DNA from: Setophaga petechia
Taxonomy: Eukaryota > Chordata > Aves > Passeriformes > Parulidae
Direction of reading: 5' to 3'
Length of the DNA: 64,000 nt
Assembly (NCBI GenBank): GCA_024362935.1
Contig: JANCRA010000010.1
Span: forward strand, 10,346,501-10,410,500
Below are positions 14,101 through 26,206 of this stretch, piece after piece. The notes under the pieces are model-generated. The model was not told the origin of the DNA. It ran no database searches and saw only the letters and a list, made by a program, of their open reading frames with translations. Position 1 is the stretch's first letter. Each line of letters opens with the position of its first letter. The position numbers were made by a program, and so were the translations under genes.

Positions 14101-16740
14101 CAAATACACCCTGCCCAAAAGGTGATTGTCATCTTCAGGACACAGGTGATAGGCCTGACAAAACCTTCTGAAGGAACCCTACATGGGCACACTGCTGTGT
14201 CAAAATAAAGCCAGTAGGATTCCTGATACAGTACACACAGTGCAATGGACATATTCTTCTCCTCATTACAATACTGAAGATTAATTTAGGAGAAACAGTG
14301 AAGTATTTAAAATAAACTACAAAAAGCTGCACTTTAACAACTAAAATGTCTGAGAGATTATACCAGCAGAGCAGCTGTTCTTGTTCTACAGAAACCACAC
14401 AAGTCCAGATCATTCCTGCCAACTTTCCAAGTTTATGTAAGCTTCAGCAGTGTAAAAGGCAGTAAGCTTTTCTGAATGCAGGTTGTACCTCACAGTGATT
14501 ACACCTGCAGAGCTCTGAGGGCAACTAGAGGACTGTCAGGGTAATTAACTCTACAGAAAAGGAAAAAGTGAGAACAATAGTATGGGGCATCTTCCTAGTT
14601 ACATTTCTGATTGCACATATAATGATTTAACACAAAAGGCCAAAACCCCCTCTCATTGCCAAGAACGTAAAGCTTCTACTTCTTGTCCAGTTCAAGCAAT
14701 TTTTAGGAGGAATTGCTACATTTCACTGCTGGCCATACCTTCAATCACCACTGCAATACCTCGGCAGTGCTCTGGGTAACACACACGTTTCTGCAAAGCC
14801 CTCTCCAGGCAGCAGCCTCCCCTCGGGCACTGAGCAGCCCTGACTGGGACGTAAATGAAAAGTAAATGAATGCACACACCCCTGTGATTGAGTATTAACA
14901 GCCTGGTCCTTTGGCCAGGAACCCTTTCAGCTGATCCGGGCTGTGCCGAGCACCTGCGAGTTAATCATTGCCCACATTTGGGTACTTGACAGCACATCCC
15001 GGCACGTTCTGCCCGGCTGGCACTAGAGGGGAGAACAGTCTGTGCGTGTGTGCACATCCCCTGTGTCACATCTGGGGTGGAGCCCAGCACAGCCACATCC
15101 TAAATAAACAGTTATTTCAGAAAATTACTTTATAGCTGTTAGAGTCACAAGAAAAGCAGGAGGTGTGTGTTAATCACACATTAATGGAGTGTATTTACCA
15201 AGTCCTTTATTTTCCAATTTTTGTTAGATACTACACAAAAGTAAATTTACACACTCCTAAAGACTTATGCAAGGCCTCAGCCTTTTGTTAATTCCAGATT
15301 TCATATGACCCGAACTGGAATCCACAACACAAGCTGAGAGGCACACTTTGGTAACAAAGCAAAGACACATAAAGAGGCTAGTTGAGTTAAACAAAATAGT
15401 CTTCCACAAACGTATCATTCACCAGTTTCCCTCTGTATTTCACAGCAATTAAAGGGCAACAAATTATTTCTCCAAATACAGCTCTCTTTCGTACACTGAG
15501 TATAAGTTGTCTTCAATAAAATACAGCACCTACAGAAAGCATTGCAAAAGGACTCTAAATGCATTCATTACAGCATTTGTACCAGCAGGCAGATGCTCTC
15601 ACCAAAGGAAAAAAAAAAAGAAACGCCAAAAAGAAACCCTGAAATTTTCTTTCATCAAAGGAGACTGTTCAAAAACCTAAACCCTAAACCACTGAAACAT
15701 ACAAATAAAACACCAGGGTAAACAAAATTTAAGAGGTCAGGTTAATTTCCTTCAACACTTAAAGCAAAATATTTAAGATAGGAAAAAAAGAAACACTCAG
15801 GAGCTTTTTAACACAGGAAAAAAGCTCCCGAGTCAATATGAAGGTGCTACACATAAACTCCCGAGCAGAAGCGGGTGTCACCCACTTCAATTCATGAGCA
15901 GCAAAACAAAACAGTTTTGTTTAAGGCCACGTGGTCTCAGTTGCTGGAAGCAACTCCACATAATACACCTCCACATTATGGGCACATACGATTCCCACAA
16001 CCTGGAATCACGCCAGAACAACTGTCTACACAAAAACAGTGCTGAGAAGAAGTGAGCTATTCAAACAGAGTGGAGGTCTGCGAGAATGCGCAGGGAATGA
16101 TACTGAGTGTTACAGTGGGTCACAAGGCCTTGTCACACTGCTGACCCATACACACTGCTCCCATGGAGAGTGAATGGCATCTCTGTTCAAAACAATGACG
16201 TTTTATTTATTGACACTGCCTAAAAAATATTTACTGAGAACAGGTATCATATCACACATATGAAAAATTTCAATAGGATTCAATCCACTAAATGACAAGC
16301 CAGAGATATACCCGTGCATTCCCTTATCTCGTCTGCACCAGGGCAGCTCTGTTTCACACACTCTACCACCTACATTGTGCAAGCACTGTTATTCTGCAAT
16401 AAATACTTAGCTCCATTCGTTTCCAAATCCCATGGGTTCTCCTATTCTGAACTCAATTCTATACAGATACAACATCCATCTCATAACTTGTTGCACTCAG
16501 CAGACCTCTGTACATGCTGCAGAACTAAGTATACAACCAAAGTAATGCCATAGCAAGTGTTTGATGATGACGGAATTTCCTCTGCCCTTTAACTGTGAAA
16601 ATGTACTAAAGGATAACATTGAACTAGAAATTGCATTCATAAATGTAGGTATACATGGAAAAGGTACACAAGAACGTTTATAGAGTCATAAGAACTATAT
16701 AAAAACTTAATTAAAAAAACGAAATTTGAGGAAAAAAATT
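5200..16740. other. Non-coding sequence, nothing recognised
   Basis: About 11.5 kb of AT-rich sequence. The longest frames are near 100 codons, overlap one another on both strands and show no domain. A perfect 10-base-stem hairpin lies at 9869-9893. G+C rises locally at 8400-8700 and 14760-15060 without a gene signature. No tRNA, rRNA or clear retrogene is seen. Confidence 0.6.
9869..9893. repeat. Perfect inverted repeat, 10-base stem
   Basis: ATACTCTAAA, a 5-base spacer, then TTTAGAGTAT. The arms pair perfectly. No gene or repeat border is visible beside it. Confidence 0.8.
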
Positions 16741-16749
16741 ACCGGAGTT

Positions 16750-18000
16750 TACTTTCTTGCATGGACGTAAATGGTTCCGCAGCAGATCAGAGCTCCTGGC
16801 GGCTGCCGAGCCCAGCTCTGAGGAGCAGCAGCGCACTGACCCCGCAGCCACACGAACCGCCCGCGCCCTCACCTGCGCCCCGCAGAGACCGCGCCGCCTC
16901 CCTCACAGCCCTGCGCGGCGGCGGAGCCTCGCTCCGCAAGTGTAACTCACTACGCTCCCTGCTTGTTTTTTTCCACTTTGCTTTCGGCCCGAGCCTCCCC
17001 CACTCCTCGCCCGAGGGAAGGGCCGAGAGCCGGCTGCGGGCCCCGCCGAGGCAAACAGCAGCGGGGCACAGCCGGCCCGTGACAGCCACCGCGGAGCTCA
17101 GAGCAGGCGGCTCGCTCCGGGCACCGCGGCCCTTCCATGGAAGCCGACGCTCGTGTGAGATTGGCCATTAAACAAACGCTGAAAGTTCTTCAGAAGCATA
17201 AACTAGCAGAGGCACCCGAAAGGGAGCGGGTCGAGCGCCCGCCGCCCCGGAGCCGCCCCCTCAGGGCCCCTCACGGGGCACGAGCGGCGCCCGCACCGAG
17301 CGGGGCAGCGCGGAGCGGCGGCCTCCGCTGCCCGGGGCATCCGGAGCGGGGCGAGGAGCTGGAGCAGGGCCGGCCCCGTTCCAGCCAGCAGGAGCTGGCG
17401 GGAGTCCCCTCCCGACCCGCCGCTACCGCTCCGAGTCCCGTAAGGCGCAGCGGGTCCTCCCGGAGCGACCTCCGCTCAGCTCCGCCGCCGCCGCCGGCTG
17501 CCCCAGGAGAGCCGAGGCCGTCCAGCTCCGCCGGGCAGCGCCCACCTGTCCAGCCCCAAGGGACAGCACTCACCTTGCGCCCTCCGGTTCCTGCCCCGCT
17601 CCGGGCATGCGGCTGGCGGAGCTGCCGCCCCGGCCCGGCAGCGAGAAGGGGCTGCGGAGGGTGGGCACGCACGGGGAGCCGGCGGCAGCGGGCGGGACGC
17701 GGTCCGGGGGGCTCCGGGCGGCTGTCACGGCAGGCGGAGGCAGGGGCTGGGTCTGTGTGTGTGCGCTCGCCTCGCCCCGCCGCCCGCCCCTCTGCGCCGG
17801 CCCCGCCCGGATCCTTTCCCGGCTCCAATCTGCTCCTCGGTTGTGTGTGGTGTCCTTCCATTCCGCCCCGGTCCCTTCTGCACGGCCGGTCCCGGCTGCT
17901 CCGGCCCACAGCAGCTGCGGCCGCAGCCCCCGCGTCTGCCGGGGCTCTGGGCTGTGCTGCCCCGGCCTCCCGCCGGGGAAGGTGAAGGAAGCCAAGCTGG
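16750..18000 (-). promoter_or_regulatory. Strong CpG island, likely ARHGEF3 upstream promoter
   Basis: About 1.25 kb of very GC- and CpG-rich sequence with GC boxes such as CCGCCC and GGGCGG, set between AT-rich flanks. Two strong minus-strand splice donors lie inside it: CGCAAG|GTGAGT (exon side ends 17574) and GCGCAG|GTGAGG (ends 16873). These point to transcription toward lower coordinates. In human and chicken the gene downstream of IL17RD on the same strand is ARHGEF3, whose longest transcripts start about 10 kb beyond the IL17RD 3' end (synteny from memory). Here the island starts about 8 kb beyond the stop. The island is seen; the gene name is inference. Confidence 0.6.
17574..17608 (-). 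CDS. Candidate short first coding exon in the 17 kb island
   Basis: On the minus strand an ATG at 17608-17606 opens a frame (MPGAGQEPEGA and two bases) that runs into the best donor of the island, AAG|GTGAGT. The same frame is open upstream to 18142. The start context is weak (C at -3). I do not recognise the peptide, and it may equally be part of a 5' untranslated exon. It is listed because the donor is excellent. Confidence 0.22.
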
Positions 18001-19365
18001 GCTTGAGAACAGCTAAGGACTCAGACCGACCAGAAAAAGGCAAAGGACATCGCGCCACGCTGATTGTCTCAAGTGATATTAACAGCAAGTGACCAGGAGC
18101 AGGTCTCATGAGGTTAAAAACTTGCGGAAAAGAATGCACCAACTAATGTACAGGTGGTAACAGGCCACGTGTGTTTCGGACAAAATAGTAGTATGGAAAT
18201 ACACTCAAAAGTCCTATTGACCTGGAAAACCATAGCAATGCAAAGATGGAGGTAGATGATGAGCACTTTAGAAGAGGAACTCTTTCTAGTCTATGTTTGT
18301 ACTGTGCCTGGTAAAGACCATCTTATTTTCTTGGACCAAAGTCAGTATAATAATAATAAATACTAAAATTACATCACTTAAAACAAATACAAATTCAAAA
18401 GACATGTAGGTGGTAGGTCTCTCACAGTAGTAGCATTGCCAACATAAAACAGCCAGTGGAAAAATAATAATAATGGCACTCATCACATTTTGTAGCCCAG
18501 AAGGGGTCAGCAGAAACACTTGACAGCAGAATAACTAATTCTTAACTATGGCTTGGCCTTACTTTCTAAACCAACATCTTGTGAGGAGATTTCATCTCTC
18601 GGTTGTTTCTAATAGCTGAGGATAGGAATGTGGTATGGAAGAGACATATGGACATCAGACCTTGCTTTAAGTAAAGGTCCCAAATTCCATGTCATTTCTG
18701 CAGGCTGGAATACTACAGTAATCTCTGAACTCCACACTGTATGAAAACATTCTGGAAATTAACATCATATTTAAAGATACTGGTTCGTAAGGTGAATTAT
18801 TTTTAAACTAAGGACAATTCAACTGGATAAAAACCATCAAAATCCCATAGTAGTTTTACATAACAGTTTACAGCTGGAGTTTTTTTTCTGCTCTTAAAGT
18901 AGCAATTCACAAATTACACAGGTGTGTGGAGACTTGGCACTTCTCTTGCCCTATGGCAAAGTCAGGGATTTATGTTTTAAACACCAGGGCAAAACCTGAG
19001 CTCACAGCAGCTTTGATATAATTAGCAGAAGGGAGGAACCTGTGAGGTTACTCACTGATGGGTTCCTGAAACATTGACCCTTTGTCATAGCTGCAGCCAA
19101 GGGAAGTGGATAACAAACATCCCACCCCTGCTTTGGCAGTGCCTGTTACAAAAGCAGAGATGCACAGGATATAAGTGCATGTCCATTTTTCATCCAGGAC
19201 TTACCATGCCTGTCATGGAAAGCAGCAGTTCCAGACCCCTGCTTTAAAGCTTAATTTGATACTCATTATCAGGAAATGGGAAGAGATGCTCTGTTTAGAG
19301 ACCTTTAACTTTTAGAGTATTTTATGCGTCCACAAAATTTCCACTTACTTAGGATGTGAAAGTGA

Positions 19366-19392
19366 AATTGTTCTTTCAGTGAAAGAACAATT
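19366..19392. repeat. Near-perfect 27-base palindrome
   Basis: AATTGTTCTTTCA, one central G, then TGAAAGAACAATT: 13 paired bases with a single-base centre. It lies in the interval between the 17 kb island and the IL17RD 3' end. No flanking duplication is visible. Confidence 0.9.
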
Positions 19393-21959
19393 AATTGATG
19401 TAATATTTATAATTATACAACCAAGTAGCATCTGCTCAAACACACCAACTAAAAGCATTGTCCAGGGAGATCAAACACTTTTGAGAAATTACTAATCTGT
19501 ATTTCCTGGCTTTAAAGATAATATATTATATAATGTAATTAGTAATTGTTGTTTGCTCAGCATTTTAAAATCATAGCAAGCATGGAATTTTCTTTAGTAT
19601 GCAAAATATAAAACTCAACTGTTAATGTATTATTACTTCAGTCCAAAACATAATCTTAAAAACACAATGATACGTGACTATTATACTTTAAAAAAAAGTT
19701 TAGCAAGCCAATTAAAGGCTAAAACCATGAATATTCACATAAATGTAGTGGTATTTCTCAGCTTTGGAAGCAGTCTAAGCAAAGAGAGAGAAGGTCAGAA
19801 ACACAAATCCTGCCCTGTTTTCCTGATTCCCTGTCACTGGCATTCCCACTCCACCCTCAGTAGCTGAGCATTGTCCAACTCTTCAGCAGAGAGATGGTGA
19901 CTTCCTTCCTAACACCTAAACACACCTTGGCAAGTTTGCAAAAGCTGCAGTAAAGAGCAGACAGTTTCCTTTCTGTTGATGACTCACAGCTTTTATGGGT
20001 ACATCCCCTCTATGAGACATTGCTAAAGACAAGCAGGTCTAATTCTATTCTCACTTTTAATTATTTTGAAATAAGTCTGATGTAACTGACAGCAATTAAA
20101 TCACTCTAGATTTTCATCAACATTATAAAGGAGTCATTCTTGCAAACCAGGTTCTCATCAAGCAGGGCACTTGCAGAGGAGCAGCACCAAGGAGTGCTGT
20201 GGGGCTCAAGCAGGCTCCTGCAGAGTCTGCCCCGAGGTTCCTCACACTTCACAGCTCTCTGTGGGGTGTTGTGGAGGAAATAAAACATTGCTTCATGTCT
20301 GCCCCAAATCTACCTTTTCCTCCTGCTGCAGTTCTTGCTGTGCCTCTGTTCCCCACCATGCTGCAGCAGTAGATGATTGCAGTGGTGCTGCAGCACTGAG
20401 ACATCAACCAGTGCCCTGCAGCTCCATCACACAAATTACTGCAAACCACCAAAGCTGCAGCAGTGATCTCTAACCAAACACAATGACTGCTCACAGAATC
20501 ACCACCACGGCTCAAGACCATGACATGAAGCCCTGTGCTCTGCCTTCAGCTGACACCAGCCCACCTCCATTCCCAAGGGATGTATTCTCTGTATTTTACC
20601 CAGTTCTCATGTAATATGAGGACAGTAACACTTGCTCATGGCCTGTATGTGACCAGTTGTGCACCTATACAGAAAAATCAGTCTCATGCATGTCCCACTC
20701 CCATCATTAGTATCTGATTTCATAACCAGACCCATTGAGATTGGTTGAATCACCTGAGAAATAAAGCATTACTAAAAAGGGTGTGGCCACTGCCTTCCAG
20801 AAAGGCCTGAAGAATGTTGCCAAAAACCACTTTTATATTGTGAATATAGTTCTACAACTTGCATCAGAAATTATTTTGACCAGACAGTTGCTTGCTGCAC
20901 TGAAAATATTCCTGGCTTCCTGGAATACTGGTTTCCTGGTTTCCTCAATGTAAAATCCTTTTGGGAAATTTTTTCTTAAAAACATAGTTTAGCTTGGCAA
21001 CCATGTGAAATGTGAAAAATAAATAAACAAGCCCATTCTCCAACTATTTAATTTTCCCTTTTACTACACCAGAAATCCAATTTGACAAGTTTAAGCTTCT
21101 GTAATTGGGTTAGAAATAATTTTTTTAACCATGAAGAAGGTGATTTCTGTTTTTAGGTTTGATCTGTATTTTTACTGTACTGGCAAAGATAATGAAAAAC
21201 TCCTGGTTTGCAGTTATTTGAAGTAGTCAATATTCCAATGAAAGACAAGCTCTAAAGGTTAATTTAGCTTAAAATGGAAAAAAAAGACTGTATCAGTTTC
21301 CAAAGCCCTTGGTATAATCCAGGGTTCTATGGCTGTTAAGATATGCAATATTGAAGAAATGTTGTGTTCCTAGGAAAATGAATTATGATTATCAATAGCA
21401 AGCATTTTAGGCTGAGTAAAATCTCATCATAAACCTGTCTGGCTATTACAAAAATTCAGAGCAAGTTTTGTGAGCAATTTGATGTTGATTTACAGCTAAA
21501 GGGTTAACACAGAACTTGCACAGGGAGCAGATGGTCAGAGAGTTTAGAATTACATGAAACCACAGACACACACTTCCCCCATGGAGAAAAAAAGCCAAAA
21601 TGATGGACTGCCACAAAACAAACTTACCTGACTCATAATCAACAAGATTGCCTCTTTTCAAGAGATCTTTTTGCACACCAGTAGCAACTAAATAGTTAAG
21701 AATTCCAACTAAATCAGCAGCCCAACAGGACAGCATTCCATGCACTCACTCATGCTAGTTCAACCTGCCATCTACTGCCAAGGCCTGTGACCCTACCAGA
21801 GAACCTGGAAATAAGTTTGATTTTGGTAAATTGGCCTTCAATACAGCTTTATGTATTTTTATTACCTGATGAAGAAATTTCTCCACATGTTGTCTTCTTC
21901 TTGCATGGATGTTCACTATTATAACTATGAAGCCTATTATATTACAAATTATTACATGC

Positions 21960-22340
21960 CACAATTGAGAGAGCCACGATACACAGAGCATCACCACACA
22001 GTTCCAGAAGGCTTTAAACACCCACCCACACACAGCAACACCTCACCTCACCAGAAGGCTTCAGGCATCTGCCCATGCAGAGTAACATCCCATCACTTCA
22101 GGAGGCTGCAAGGGTCTGCTCTCCTTGTTCCTCAGCCCAGCCTTTTATCCCCTCCTGTTGATGCCCTGCACCTGTGTGCCCTCTGCTCCCTTTGGTGTTG
22201 GTCAGTGCCCCTGGGCACTCCCTGGCTCATTGCTGCCAGTGCTGCTCACCTGCTGCTCACAGCTGCAGCTCATTGGGGATGATGAGGCTCAGCCCCACTG
22301 CCAATCACCACAAACTGTGTATCTGCAATATCTAACATCA
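21960..22340 (-). mobile_element. Possible solitary LTR remnant
   Basis: On the minus strand a GC-richer block contains a TATA-like GGGGATAAAAGGC (plus position about 22141-22153). It is preceded by a GC-rich upstream segment and followed by GGAACAAGGAGAGCAGA-type sequence, an arrangement like the U3/R part of avian endogenous-retrovirus LTRs. Clear TG/CA ends and target duplications were not found. It could instead be an unrelated unique GC-rich patch. Confidence 0.3.
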
Positions 22341-23919
22341 CACAGAACATCATATCTAACATTATCTAACTAGATCCCCTTCATTTACCCCAGCAACATA
22401 AGGAATCAGAGTGGCTTCAAGGCTTACCCCTAAAATTACAGTTTGCAGGGTTCACTGACTAGAATGGTCCTTTGTAATCAGCTGGATGAAAAAAACCCCA
22501 CATATAAATCTGCAGTATTTATAACATCCTCTTTGACAAAGTGAATCCAGGTTATTACAGTTTTGTGGATGTGGATAGGTTTCACCTGGCATGCACAATA
22601 ACCATGTACTGCTAGAAGATACAGGAAAAAGTTACATAAAATCATATTAATGCAATTTTATTAAAAAATAAAATCTGACCCCATCCATCCCATACAGAAG
22701 TTTTAGAAGTTAACATTTCTTAGAGTTGCTTGACTATGACAAAGACCCATCCAAACAGCTGCTGCCCTCCCAGCTGCAGGGCATGAACAGCAGCCAGCAG
22801 GTCTGGCTGCTTGTGTGTTGTGTGGAACTGCACTCAAAGTGTGCAGGATAAAACCATTGCACTTTAAGCCATTTCTTTTTAATAGTGTAAGAAAAGCCCA
22901 ATAATGAAATGGAACAAAAATATTTTATTTTGGTATTTAACTTCTAAATTAAAGTATGACAAAACATTATTTCTGAAAATAGACTGCACCTGACATTTTC
23001 AACAGCTGATGTGTCCATGGACAGGTACAAATTATGGCAACAACTACACTCCCATTCAGAATGCTGAACACACAGAACACACTGGCACATCTTGAGCCTT
23101 CAGCTTCCCAATGTTTCCTCACCCTCCCAGAAAATACTCTATGAAATATCCAATGTCCACACACTTGAATGTAACAAAATTTAAGGGATCCTTTCACCAT
23201 TAGCATGATGTTTAGAATTTACTAATGCTTGAAAACAGTAGTAAGCTAACCTCTAGTATGTGTGTTAACATATCTTAAAAAAATAATTTTTACAAGGATT
23301 TTTGCTGCCATTCCCAGCATAAAAAAGTCTTGCCAATTCAGTACTATGTCCTTCCAGTATCTCAATATACACAGTATCTAACTGTTTTAGGAACTGTGGC
23401 TTTGTAAAAAAGCTATACTAAGTTAGATTAAGTATTACTTCTCTTACTTTTGTAAACTTTAGGTGTGGGCCATCCTAATCTATATTTTCACCTAATTATG
23501 TTGTCTTTCTTCTGAGTACATAAAATATGCTGCTTCCACCTTAAGCTAAGTAGGAATAAAGGAATTTTTCTTCCCTCCCACCCCTAGATGTGACTGTCAT
23601 CTGCATAGACTTTTCTAATTAAGAAATAATTAAGAAATAAGTTTTGCAAGATTGTACAGCAAATTTTGAACAAATAAAAAAAACCATTATTGACAAGCAA
23701 TTCTTTGTGCAACTGCCTTCATCCCTTTTCAACACTCAGTTTTCTTAAAGCTCAAAATGAAAACTTAATTTCATTTCATAATACTGATTCTGCCACTGTA
23801 TTTAATGGAACAAGGAAATCTTCCCAATCTTTAGCCCAGCACTAAATAACAGTAAGTGAGCTGGGACTTCCCATGGATGAGAGCAGCATTGCCTTCACCT
23901 GCTCACTGCTAAGAAATGG

Positions 23920-23945
23920 CCTCCTCCTCCTCCTCCTCCTCCTCT
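23920..23945. repeat. CTC/TCC trinucleotide microsatellite
   Basis: About eight uninterrupted TCC units. It gives a false start of a serine-run peptide on the plus strand. Confidence 0.9.
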
Positions 23946-25299
23946 CATGTTGTGCAGCTTTGGCATTTCTGTGCACAGCAGATCTCCAGCACACAGTTTG
24001 TGTCACCTTTCTGCCTTGGTTTTTTCAATCCAAACCCTTTCTCCAGTAAAATAACAAGAATTGCACCAAATCATAGCTGGATATCCCTCATAGCTGGATT
24101 TAGTGGAGGAGCATTTTCCTCTAAATGATTCTGCCTAGTGTGACCTTCAAGCAATGGGAAAACATGAAGAATTTTGCCTTCAATAAGGCTCAAGGCACAG
24201 CCTTAAAAAATATCAAAGGCACAGATGATTCACTATGTGTGTAAAATTACCTAAACTTACTTAGATATTGCAAGTTTTGAAGTTTTCCAGGTAGTGTTCT
24301 TTGAAATTCAGAAAGCAGAGGGAAAAAGGAACATTTCATTACTGGACAAAGGCCCTCCAGATCCAACACATGCTGATCCAAATGATCACAGAATTCCATA
24401 TTACAACTGCAAAGCATGTCAGAGTTCTGCCATTAATTGTTAGACACAAATAATTGTTACAGCACTTTCTCACTCCGTGATAACAATCTCAAGAGTCCTT
24501 TGTTTGGAAATTCCAATGATTAAATATAAACTGACACATAGAAACCCAAAACAAAACAAAAACAACCCAAGAAAACAACCCATGAGCTTTACAGCTACCC
24601 AGCCAAAATCATCACTTAATAGTTCTACCTCATGCTATTAAAATGGGTAATAAAATGTAACAGTTAACAATGTCTAATTCTCATCTATTAAAACTAAGAG
24701 AATATTTGAGGTATTTGAGTTCTCCCTTAATTGTCTTTAAAGCAACCTCCTGCTCGTGGAATGTGAATTCAGGTTAAATGAGCCAGAATTTGACTCTGTG
24801 ACCAGAATGAGCAAAGGCACATTGGTGAGGTGTCCCTCAGTATTTGCTGTGCCCATACTTACTGTAATAGTGCCTGGAACTGCAGTTACAGACATGCATT
24901 CAATTTCAGAAAAGTTGCTCCTGGGAAACAGGAGGGACATTTTGGATGAAGATTTACCCACCTGGTCACTGCAGGAAACAGGACATGCCTGCTCTGTGTC
25001 AGCAGATAAAAATGGCCAGTGGTAGTTTTTGCATTTTTCCTTAATGTAACACTAGTGACAGTAAACAATCTTATTCACTAAGTGATGATAAAGAGTGTAA
25101 ACTGCAAAATAACTCACTGGCTTCTGTTCACTGCTTCTGTTCACTGGAGACAAAGCACTCCTGCCTGTTACCTGCTGCCCTTGGCTTGTTTTAGCCCAGC
25201 TGGTTTTGTAGCACCTGTCCTCTGATGATAATATGAACCCCCCATAAAGCTTAATCCTCTCATGGCTGAACAAACCTAGAATATCTTCAATATAAGGGA

Positions 25300-26090
25300 T
25301 GGTCTTCCTTCTCCCATCTCTTTATTCTTTATATCAGCCCTTCAGGAAGAAACAGGAAGCTTTGTTTCCATGGTGTCATTCAGAACATGGAGGAGCTGTG
25401 TTTCTGTCTGTTATGGAATGATGCTCAGCCTCAGAACGGGGCTGCCTGTGAGCCACCACAGCCAGGCTGCAGAGGAGACACAGGAGATCAGTGCAGGGGA
25501 GGGAGACATGCCCTGGAATTAAATACTGACACACATTAGCATCTGGGAAAAGGAGGCTGAGGAAGAGAGCTCAAACATTTTGAAAAGAAAATTATTTCTT
25601 CTGACGGAGAATTTCTTGATATCACCTTTGGCATTTTATCTTGCTTCTGAAAAAACTCCTGTTCTCATTCACTGCAACACTCCTGCCATCAAGTACATCA
25701 GCACTTAAAACGAGAGGCTGGACTACAAAATTTACTAAGGCTTAATGTTCCAAGCTATTTTATGTCCAGTTGCAAAGTTATTCCTAGCAAAAAATAGTAA
25801 ATTTTGATTATAGCATCTGTAAACATTGTAATATAATGACACTTAAATTACAACAGGAATTATTTTAAATGCATGCTCTTCTGGTTTTCCTTGCTACACT
25901 TTTCAAATCATGAAAGAGTTTTTATAAAAATGCAAACATTCAAGTTTACTGGCCACAAAAAATGGAATAACAGATCTTCTTCAGGGGCAGTTTGTTCCTT
26001 CAAGTAGATTTGGTGCTGAGACAGTGTGGTAGTTAAAGCACAAACAGAGGCTGTTGATAAAGTGGCAATGCATAACAAAGCTGTAATGTA
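25300..26090 (-). other. IL17RD: IL17RD 3' UTR (minimum extent)
   Basis: Sequence directly after the IL17RD stop has no conserved frame. The first plausible AATAAA on the minus strand is at 25326-25321, about 770 bases past the stop. The human 3' UTR is several kilobases long (family knowledge), so the true end may be further down; other AATAAA matches occur near 22.9, 22.65 and 21.86 kb. The extent is inferred. Confidence 0.5.
25321..25326 (-). terminator. Candidate polyadenylation signal AATAAA
   Basis: The minus strand reads AATAAA here, the first such hexamer I noticed below the IL17RD stop. The following bases include a TTTGTTC stretch that could serve as the downstream element. Position and motif are seen; use in the cell is not shown. 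Confidence 0.35.
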
Positions 26091-26206
26091 TTACAAAGGA
26101 GCAATTGCCTGCAGTTCATCAGTGTGGATGTGGCAATGAAGTTCTGCTTTACATATTCCAGGCACTAAGAACTTTGTAGCAGTCATTACAGGAGGTTCTT
26201 CTTCCC
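26091..26206 (-). CDS. IL17RD: IL17RD exon 13 (C-terminus and stop)
   Basis: This exon lies 2.3 kb below exon 12. With the last base of exon 12 it encodes [20 protein letters not shown] followed by a [10 protein letters not shown] ending and a TAA stop (26093-26091). Human ends TDELHAVAPL after GEEEPPAL, so the identification is firm although the middle of the exon has diverged. The acceptor is CCTTTTATAG. Confidence 0.93.

Larger units (their letters stand above)
18050..25299. other. Non-coding interval between the 17 kb island and IL17RD
   Basis: About 7 kb, AT-rich, without a supported exon. It contains the palindrome at 19366, a mildly GC-rich patch at 20160-20520, a possible LTR remnant at about 21960-22340, and a CTC/TCC microsatellite at 23920. 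The upper part may be extended IL17RD 3' UTR. Confidence 0.6.

Noticed and set aside
15675..15692. CCTAAACCCTAAACC stretch resembling telomere repeat
   Set aside because: Only two imperfect units, and the vertebrate unit is TTAGGG; it is chance.
17137..17985. 282-codon plus-strand frame in the 17 kb island
   Set aside because: GC-rich DNA lacks stop codons, and equally long frames run on the opposite strand. The bulk is arginine/proline/alanine filler. Only the first ~25 residues deserve a second look.
18286..18519. Membrane-protein-like minus frame of 77 residues
   Set aside because: Its hydrophobicity comes from TAATAATAA-type AT-rich DNA on the opposite strand; no family features.
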